Source of the DNA: CANKHA01 sp034668785
GTDB taxonomy: Bacteria; Pseudomonadota; Alphaproteobacteria; Rhizobiales; Xanthobacteraceae
Length of the DNA stretch: 12,807 bases
Direction of reading: 5' to 3'
NCBI GenBank assembly: GCA_034668785.1
Contig: JAXDOS010000210.1
Span: forward strand, 1 to 12,807
The position numbers and the translations under genes were made by a program. How positions within the stretch are numbered: position 1 is the stretch's first letter; the number at the start of each line of letters is the position of its first letter. Positions 8,322-12,807 of this stretch are shown one piece after another. The notes beneath the pieces are model-generated. The model was not told the origin of the DNA. It ran no database searches and saw nothing but the letters and a program-made list of their open reading frames with translations.

Positions 8322-9392
8322 CTAATTCGCCTCGCCGCGGATCGTCTTCTGATAGAGGTCGCGCCACTTCTCGGCTTGGTCGAGCATCACACCGGCATCG
8401 ATGATCTTGACCGGACCCTTGAGAAAAGGGTGGTCGATTTTCTTGGTCACCGTGATGAATTTCCGGCTGGCCAACAGCGGCTGCGCCTCGCCGATGCTGA
8501 AGTCGAGAAACAGCGCGGCGTTATTCGGATGCGGGGCGTATTTGAAAATTCCCATTCCCACCGGCCGGGCAATCGCCGGGGGGATGACGAACCAGTCGAT
8601 CGGCGCGCCTTTCTCCTTCAATTGCTCGGGACCAAAATTATAAAGCGTCAATCCGAGCGGCACCTCGCCGGCGACGATCAGGTTGGCCAGCAACGTATGC
8701 CCGCTGCGCAATGAAATGCGGTTGGTCGCGACGATATCGCGGAACAGCTTCAGGCCTTCGGCTTCGCTCCCGAGCGACAGCACGGTTTCCGCGAACCAAT
8801 CATAGTCCTCGCCTTCGACCGCCAGTTTTCCTTTCCACTCGGGCTTCAGCAAATCCTGATAGGTCTTCGGCAGGCTTTCCTTCTTCACCAGATTGGTGTT
8901 GTAGGCCTGCACGAAACCATTGAGATAGATCGGCAGCCATTCGCGGTGCGCCGGTATCGTCTGCGGCAGCAAGTCCGCGATCACCGGCGATTTCATTTCC
9001 TGCAGCAGCTTTTCCCGATGCAGCGGCTCCATTCCCGATGCCGCCATGGCGACGATGTCGGCCTCGAAACGCTTGGCTTTGCTTTCCGCGACGATGCGTT
9101 GAAGCACGCCCTCGGAAGAGCTGCGCCAGATGGTTGGCTTTATTCCGTACTTCTTCTCGTAAGCCTCCGTCAGCGCCGAAAGATCCTCGACCGGCACCGA
9201 GGAGTAGATCATCAACTGACCTTCCTGCTTCGACCCTTGCAGCAGGCGTTGCGTACGGTCCCCGCCCTCATAGCCGGCGACCTCGGCGACGCTGTTGGTT
9301 TGCGCGCGTGCAGGAGCCACCAGGAGTGCGGCCGCGATAGCGAGCAGCGTCCACAGCTGACGGTTCCTTTTGCACGCTTGAAGGGAGATCAT
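8322..9392 (-). CDS. ABC transporter substrate-binding protein (iron/putrescine-type extracellular solute-binding family)
   Basis: 356 residues. The N-terminus is basic (KRNRQ) followed by a hydrophobic core (about 12-26) and VAPARA, a signal peptide cleaved near residue 30, so the mature protein is periplasmic. The mature part matches type 2 solute-binding proteins: GQLMIYSSVP near its start (first strand and ligand loop), the Y-G-I-K-P hinge strand, the ADIV segment, and KTYQDLLKPEWKGKL, a hallmark of the Fe(III)/spermidine-type group. The ligand cannot be told from sequence. An upstream start at 9443 would add 17 residues; I prefer the ATG at 9390-9392 because AGGAG precedes it with 7-nt spacing and the signal peptide then has normal length. 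No permease or ATPase gene neighbours it; it may be an orphan or its partners may lie elsewhere. Confidence 0.9.
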   Translation of the reverse strand: MISLQACKRNRQLWTLLAIAAALLVAPARAQTNSVAEVAGYEGGDRTQRLLQGSKQEGQLMIYSSVPVEDLSALTEAYEKKYGIKPTIWRSSSEGVLQRIVAESKAKRFEADIVAMAASGMEPLHREKLLQEMKSPVIADLLPQTIPAHREWLPIYLNGFVQAYNTNLVKKESLPKTYQDLLKPEWKGKLAVEGEDYDWFAETVLSLGSEAEGLKLFRDIVATNRISLRSGHTLLANLIVAGEVPLGLTLYNFGPEQLKEKGAPIDWFVIPPAIARPVGMGIFKYAPHPNNAALFLDFSIGEAQPLLASRKFITVTKKIDHPFLKGPVKIIDAGVMLDQAEKWRDLYQKTIRGEAN

Positions 9393-9399
9393 GACTCTG

Positions 9400-9404
9400 C
9401 TCCT
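9400..9404 (-). promoter_or_regulatory. Ribosome-binding site fixing the solute-binding protein start
   Basis: AGGAG on the minus strand, 7 nt before the ATG that ends at 9392. It falls inside the longer alternative reading frame, which argues for the shorter start. Confidence 0.65.
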
Positions 9405-9510
9405 AAGGGGATAAGCCGGAATGCTGTTTCCAGCCTGTCTCACTTGTTGGCCGGTTTCAATGCCATACTCTGTCGCGGGTCAATTGGCGTCGTCTGCAAA
9501 GCTCTATCAT

Positions 9511-9594
9511 CGTCATGCCCGCACTTGTTGCGGGCATCCACGTCTTACTTCGCTGTTGCAAAGACGCGGATGCCCGGCGCAAAGGCCGCGATAC
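9511..9594. repeat. Palindromic repeat, copy 2 (right arm decayed)
   Basis: The left arm 9511-9546 matches the left arm of the repeat at 3231 at 34 of 36 positions. The two differences (G3242 to C9522, C3250 to G9530) are compensatory: the inner stem becomes CCCGCA with TGCGGG and still pairs. The right arm starting at 9561 keeps the shared AAGACG-GGATGCCCGG pattern and then diverges, so the large outer stem is only partial. It lies in the gap upstream of the solute-binding protein gene, not at a gene end. Confidence 0.75.
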
Positions 9595-9977
9595 CGGGTC
9601 GCTCTCAGCGTTAGTGACGGGAACGGGCGGCGCTTATAATCAAAGGTGCAGCTGGCAAGGGTCTCGCGTATCATTGCCTCACTAGTAGCAAACAAGCCGC
9701 GCGCTTCAACCGCTGGCGCGAGGGAGAACTGGAAAGTTGCGAAGCGTCGAAAGCTTGGATTGCTCGGCGCGGGATGATGGCCTGAACTTATTCGATTTCT
9801 TGGCCACCCGTTGCGTCTTGGGCCGCTTCGGAGTCATGCTTTTGAGCGGCTTAGGCAGTGTGCTTAGGCTGACACGAAGCGCAGCATAAAAACGGACTGG
9901 AGCCTCTGATATGGGAGCTTGTGGCTGTCGTTCTTCACGGGAGTGATCCGCATGAGTTCCAGTCAAATGGCACCACG
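9595..9977. other. Stretch without a convincing gene
   Basis: About 380 bp between the second palindromic repeat and the operator-like repeats. A minus-strand frame at 9706-9966 (86 codons; inner ATG ending at 9837 gives 43 basic residues) is open, but it has no ribosome-binding site, no recognisable domain and a low-complexity Lys/Arg/Ser-rich product, so I do not call it. No integrase, transposase or copy of the tRNA 3' end is visible here. It may be decayed accessory DNA. Confidence 0.5.
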
Positions 9978-10051
9978 TCTACTCGAGCACCCTCGAGTAG
10001 AATAGGATTACTCTTATGGCTCAACAACTTAGCTTACTCGAGATACTCGAG
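9978..10051 (+). promoter_or_regulatory. Candidate operator: four TACTCGAG boxes around the start codon
   Basis: The 8-mer TACTCGAG occurs at 9980-9987, 10035-10042 and 10044-10051, and its complement at 9992-9999. The first and inverted copies make a perfect inverted repeat with 10-nt arms (9978-9987 and 9992-10001) and a CACC loop, ending 14 nt before the ATG at 10016. The other two copies are direct repeats 9 bp apart inside codons 7-12. The ribosome-binding site AGGA (10004-10007) sits between. Position suggests control of the following gene, possibly by its own product. Confidence 0.6.
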
Positions 10052-11551
10052 CGCCCAACCGTTGAGGGTTTGGCGAAGCCCGAATTTATTTTCACGACCG
10101 ACGATTGGCGCTTCGTCGTGGAGCAAAAGGAGAATACTCGATTTGACCGGAAGTCCGCAATGATTGCACCGGTTGGTCTTGCTGAGTGCTTATCAGCATT
10201 CGGCAACGGACCAGCCGTAGAGGGCGGAGTTATAGCAATCGGCATCGAAAAGGATGGCGCAGTTACCGGATGTTCTGGGGTTGGAGAAGATAAAATCCAG
10301 CATCTTGAACTCATGGGGCGTGATCATTGCCCCGATGGCCGTTTCCAAACTAATCGTCTGGAAGTAATTAATGCACTAGGAAAGCCTGATTTCATAATCA
10401 GGGCTAGGGTCTTCTTTGTAGAAGACCGCCTTGTAGAACTAACAAACGGAGTGGCCTTTTGTCGTGAATCAGATCGGAGCCGCCGATTAACAGAGACGGA
10501 AAAGGCAGAAATTCGCATCAACAAAGGCGAGCGCGCGTTCGAATTGGAAGTGTGCCCGTTGAACTACCCGGATGACTTTCGTATCGGCCTAGTTCAAAAA
10601 TTTGCTGCCCAAATTCGATCAGTACGGGACGGTTCTGATGATATCCCCGACGAACAAATCCTTGAATCGATGCGGTTAGGGAGGGTAAAAGACGGAAAAT
10701 TTGTCCCAAACAATGTATGTGCGCTTGTTTTTGCGAAAGATGCGCGCCGTGTATTTGCCGGCGCTTACGTTCACTTCCTTCGTTATAACGGAACCGAAGA
10801 AAAGACCGGAAAGGATTACAACGTCATCAAAGATCGCATTATTGATGGAACGATTCTTGAGGTGATCCGCGACACGGCGTCTACGTTAGATGCTAATTTG
10901 CGCGAGTTTACACAGTTTGATTCTGGCAAATTTTATCAAGCCCCCGAGTATCCACACGACGCATGGTATGAGGTGCTAGTGAACGCATGCGTTCACCGGT
11001 CTTACCACGCTAAGACGCGTCCTATTTTCGTGAAAATGTTCGACGATCATTTAGTAGTTGAAAATCCTGGCGGGTTTATGCCTTCGGTTACGCCAGAAAA
11101 TCTATTTCACAAACCGCGCAATCCGTTTTTGATGTTTGTGTTACGAGAATTTGGCGAAGTGCGTTGTATCAGCGAGGGTACGAAGCGCATCAAAAGAGAA
11201 TTGCTCGAAGCCAAATTGCCAAATATCCAATACGTGACCGATCAAAATGGAGTGCGCTCTACTCTATTTAATGATGTTGCCAATAGAACGAACGCGCTCG
11301 ATAGCGAAGCTTATAAGGCTCTTGGAGAAGCTATGGCTTTTTCGCTCGATTCAGATGAGCGGAGAATTGTTAATTACGTGATTGAGCACGGACGAATAAA
11401 CGCGAGCGACGCACTTCGTATTTTGAGCACTACCTACTGGCATACAGCGAATGGCAAGCTTAAGCGGCTTGTTCAGAGAAACGTGCTCGATTTCGTCTCT
11501 AAAAAACATCGAGACCCCAAATCACACTACGTTCTACACAAGGGTAAATAA
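10016..11551 (+). CDS. AlbA_2 (Schlafen-type) DNA-binding / GHKL ATPase-domain protein
   Basis: 511 residues. Domain order: an AlbA_2/Schlafen-like domain (about 33-150) with EN-x-x-FDRKS (39-47), AFGN (61-64) and GGVIAIGI (70-77); a linker; an ATP-binding GHKL domain of the HATPase_c_4 type (about 305-400) with the N-box EVLVNACVHRSY (319-330) and ENPGGF (349-354); and a C-terminal winged-helix-like segment (about 445-505). Proteins of this design are usually described as transcriptional regulators or ATP-dependent helicase-like proteins; some Schlafen/AlbA_2 proteins occur in phage defence. The glycine loop after the ENPGGF box reads SEGTKRI rather than the more usual G-x-G form, so ATP binding is plausible but unproven. 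AGGA (10004-10007) precedes ATG 10016. Base composition is lower in G+C than the neighbours (24 of 60 at 10681-10740, against 36 of 60 at 2461-2520), which with the adjacent tRNA-like sequence suggests horizontal gain. Confidence 0.88.
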   Translation: MAQQLSLLEILERPTVEGLAKPEFIFTTDDWRFVVEQKENTRFDRKSAMIAPVGLAECLSAFGNGPAVEGGVIAIGIEKDGAVTGCSGVGEDKIQHLELMGRDHCPDGRFQTNRLEVINALGKPDFIIRARVFFVEDRLVELTNGVAFCRESDRSRRLTETEKAEIRINKGERAFELEVCPLNYPDDFRIGLVQKFAAQIRSVRDGSDDIPDEQILESMRLGRVKDGKFVPNNVCALVFAKDARRVFAGAYVHFLRYNGTEEKTGKDYNVIKDRIIDGTILEVIRDTASTLDANLREFTQFDSGKFYQAPEYPHDAWYEVLVNACVHRSYHAKTRPIFVKMFDDHLVVENPGGFMPSVTPENLFHKPRNPFLMFVLREFGEVRCISEGTKRIKRELLEAKLPNIQYVTDQNGVRSTLFNDVANRTNALDSEAYKALGEAMAFSLDSDERRIVNYVIEHGRINASDALRILSTTYWHTANGKLKRLVQRNVLDFVSKKHRDPKSHYVLHKGK

Positions 11552-11559
11552 GAAGGAAA

Positions 11560-11632
11560 AGGGCGTGGGGGACTCGAACCCCCAACATCCCTTTTTCAAG
11601 ACGGGTGCCTCTACCAATTGGGCTACCGCCGC
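11560..11632 (-). tRNA. Degenerate tRNA-like sequence (identity uncertain; loop reads UGA)
   Basis: On the minus strand a cloverleaf can be drawn. The T arm is perfect: GGGGG, loop TTCGAGT, CCCCC (11567-11583). The D region has TA, GCC, GGT and GGC (11607-11625). The anticodon stem CCCGT/AAGGG (11601-11605, 11589-11593) has one G-A mismatch and a 7-nt loop CTTGAAA, placing UGA at 11596-11598. The acceptor arms (11626-11632 and 11560-11566) pair at only 5 of 7 positions counting one G-U, and no CCA is encoded. UGA would mean serine, but there is no long variable arm as in serine tRNAs, so the identity is not credible as drawn. It is either a decayed tRNA or an unusual tRNA-like element. It ends 8 bp from the stop of the AlbA_2/GHKL gene. 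Confidence 0.5.
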
Positions 11633-11635
11633 AAT

Positions 11636-11659
11636 GTGGCGCCGTCGAAACGCCGCCAC
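11636..11659. repeat. Hairpin next to the tRNA-like 5' end
   Basis: GTGGCGCCGT (11636-11645) and ACGCCGCCAC (11650-11659) pair at 9 of 10 positions around CGAA; on the minus strand the loop reads TTCG. It starts 3 bp from the 5' end of the tRNA-like sequence, where it would sit in the leader of any precursor transcript. Confidence 0.6.
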
Positions 11660-11701
11660 TGGTGCCTCAGGATTTTGGACAGATTATCTCATCGTTCCGG
11701 C

Positions 11702-11736
11702 CCTGACTATCTAGTCAGGTTTTCCCCGCTGTGGGG
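11702..11736 (+). terminator. Tandem hairpins with short T-run
   Basis: CCTGACTA (11702-11709) pairs perfectly with TAGTCAGG (11712-11719) and is followed by TTTT; directly after it CCCC (11724-11727) can pair with GGGG (11733-11736). The first could act as a plus-strand terminator for transcripts coming from the AlbA_2/GHKL gene, which has no other one, but the T-run is short. Confidence 0.35.
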
Positions 11737-11780
11737 TCATAGTATATAATTAGATTTTCCTTATATAGACATTATTCTAA

Positions 11781-11809
11781 CAAAAAGAACGCCCGCCGAA
11801 TGGCGGGCG
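11781..11809 (-). terminator. Rho-independent terminator of the molybdopterin oxidoreductase gene
   Basis: On the minus strand CGCCCGCC (11809-11802) pairs with GGCGGGCG (11797-11790) over a 4-nt loop, followed by TTCTTTTTG (11789-11781). The perfect 8-bp GC stem and T-rich tail lie 38 bp beyond the stop of the gene at 11847. Confidence 0.85.
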
Positions 11810-11846
11810 CTCCATTAATTATTGCTCCCTCACGACAAGACGGCGA

Positions 11847-12807
11847 TCAGGCCTTCAGCGCTTCCTTTACCCGTTCCGGCGTGAACGGCATGTGGTAGAG
11901 CCGCTTGCCGGTCAGCTTGAAGAAGGCGTTGCCGATCGCCGGCGTCAGGAACGGATTGCCGATCTCGCCCAGGCCGCTCGGCGGCGCATCGCGATCGACG
12001 AAGTCGACGTGCATCTCCTCCGGCAGGTTCGACATCCGCATCACATTATAGTCGTGGAAATTACTCTGCTCCACGACGCCGTCTTTCAGCGTCAGCGTCT
12101 CATGCAGGGCGCCGGAAACGCCCCAAACGATGCCGCTCTCGATGTTGGCCTTGGCAGCGCCGGGCTGCACAACGAGGCCGCCGTCTACCGCGAGCCAAAC
12201 CTTGTGCACGCGGATCTTGCCGGTGTTGCGGTCAAGCGAGATTTCCGCCACGCCGGCCCCCAATGAGCCGGAACGCTCGCTCATGGAAACGCCGAGCGCA
12301 CGGCCTTCCGGCCGCTTGGCGTTCCAGTCGCACATCTGCGCCACCATCTCGAAGCATTTCTTCGCACGCGGCGTGATCGACATCCGCTCCAGACGGAAAG
12401 CGATCGGGTCCGCACCTTGGTCCGCCGCCATCTGATCGACAAAGCTTTCGATGGCGAACAGGTTGAAGTTGTGCGCCACCGCGCGCCAATGCTTGACGCG
12501 CACGCCATGCGACGTGCCGCGCAGCTCGATGTGCTGGTTCGGCAAGCCATAATAGGGAGAGATTTTCATTCCTCCCGTCAGCAGCGCCTGGCCGCCGTCG
12601 CCGACGATGCAATGCCGCCAACCGACGACCTTGCCGCTGGCATCCACCGCGCCTTCGACGCACTGGAAGGTTTGCGGCCGGAACATGCCATGGGCAAGGT
12701 CCTCCTCGCGCGTCCACAAGAGCTTGACCGGCTTGCGCGTTTCGCGGGCGACCAAGGCTGCCTCCGCCGCGTAGTCGGCGAAGGTGCGGCGGCCGAAACC
12801 GCCGCCC
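11847..12807 (-). CDS. IorB-like aldehyde oxidase/xanthine dehydrogenase family molybdopterin subunit, C-terminal part
   Basis: The frame is open to the right edge; 319 residues of a protein whose family is usually over 700 long are visible, so the N-terminal half is outside. The visible part begins with GGGFGRR (12786-12806), a molybdopterin-binding motif of the isoquinoline 1-oxidoreductase beta-subunit group, followed by KPVKLLWTREED, also typical. Near the C-terminus GLGEIGNPFLTPAIGNAFF contains the expected active-site Glu (codon 11964-11966) that acts as base in hydroxylation at the Mo centre. These enzymes hydroxylate aldehydes or N-heterocycles with water as oxygen source and pair with a small 2Fe-2S subunit, presumably encoded upstream beyond the edge. 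A TTG at 12753-12755 is internal, not a start. Substrate unknown. It ends at a good terminator. Confidence 0.93.
   Translation of the reverse strand, partial: GGGFGRRTFADYAAEAALVARETRKPVKLLWTREEDLAHGMFRPQTFQCVEGAVDASGKVVGWRHCIVGDGGQALLTGGMKISPYYGLPNQHIELRGTSHGVRVKHWRAVAHNFNLFAIESFVDQMAADQGADPIAFRLERMSITPRAKKCFEMVAQMCDWNAKRPEGRALGVSMSERSGSLGAGVAEISLDRNTGKIRVHKVWLAVDGGLVVQPGAAKANIESGIVWGVSGALHETLTLKDGVVEQSNFHDYNVMRMSNLPEEMHVDFVDRDAPPSGLGEIGNPFLTPAIGNAFFKLTGKRLYHMPFTPERVKEALKA

Noticed and set aside
9706..9966. Minus-strand 86-codon frame in the gene-poor stretch
   Set aside because: No ribosome-binding site, no domain, biased Lys/Arg/Ser/Pro composition; could be decayed sequence but not supportable as a gene.
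11740..11790. TATAAT-like sequences in the AT-rich tract as promoters
   Set aside because: No matching -35 element at proper spacing and no plus-strand gene downstream; the tract is better explained as terminator tail and AT-rich spacer.

Overview
The window looks like chromosomal DNA of a GC-rich alphaproteobacterium, most likely Hyphomicrobiales (Bradyrhizobium / Xanthobacteraceae type). The basis is codon use, gene content (CHASE2 cyclase, IorB-like molybdenum oxidoreductase, solute-binding protein) and two copies of a long palindromic repeat of a kind I associate with these genomes. The genus cannot be fixed from sequence reading alone.

Layout. (1) 3-902: 3' part of a secreted- or envelope-type proline/His/Asp/Gly-rich protein with a 46-codon Pro tract, followed after 89 bp by a membrane CHASE2 class III adenylyl/guanylyl cyclase (992-3220). 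(2) A near-perfect 36-bp-arm hairpin (3231-3317) separates the cyclase from a convergent alpha/beta hydrolase (3335-4141, minus). (3) Divergent from the hydrolase runs a tight co-directional series: isochorismatase-fold protein (4286), dienelactone-hydrolase-family protein (4958), pyrC (5795), pyrE (6852) and a second, exported isochorismatase-fold protein (7628). pyrC and pyrE carry out the third and fifth steps of UMP synthesis and are coupled: the pyrE ribosome-binding site overlaps the pyrC stop codon. (4) Convergent to that series is an exported ABC-type solute-binding protein (8322-9392, minus) with no permease or ATPase gene in view. (5) 9393-11790 is accessory in character: a second, decayed palindromic repeat, a stretch without convincing genes, then an AT-richer gene for an AlbA_2/Schlafen-type plus GHKL-ATPase protein (10016-11551), a degenerate tRNA-like sequence (11560-11632, minus) and a cluster of hairpins. 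(6) 11847-12807 (minus) is the C-terminal part of an IorB-like molybdopterin oxidoreductase subunit with its own Rho-independent terminator.

Most notable: a perfect parS partition site (TGTTTCACGTGAAACA, inside a 20-bp palindrome at 7592-7611) in the 77-bp gap after pyrE, which places the window probably in the origin-proximal domain; four copies of the 8-mer TACTCGAG within 72 bp around the start codon of the AlbA_2/GHKL gene, a strong candidate operator; two isochorismatase-fold proteins four genes apart that both lack the catalytic cysteine; and a tRNA-like element with a faulty acceptor stem next to the accessory gene. I did not find a clearly new multi-gene system; the AlbA_2/GHKL gene with its repeat cluster is the best candidate for something undescribed.
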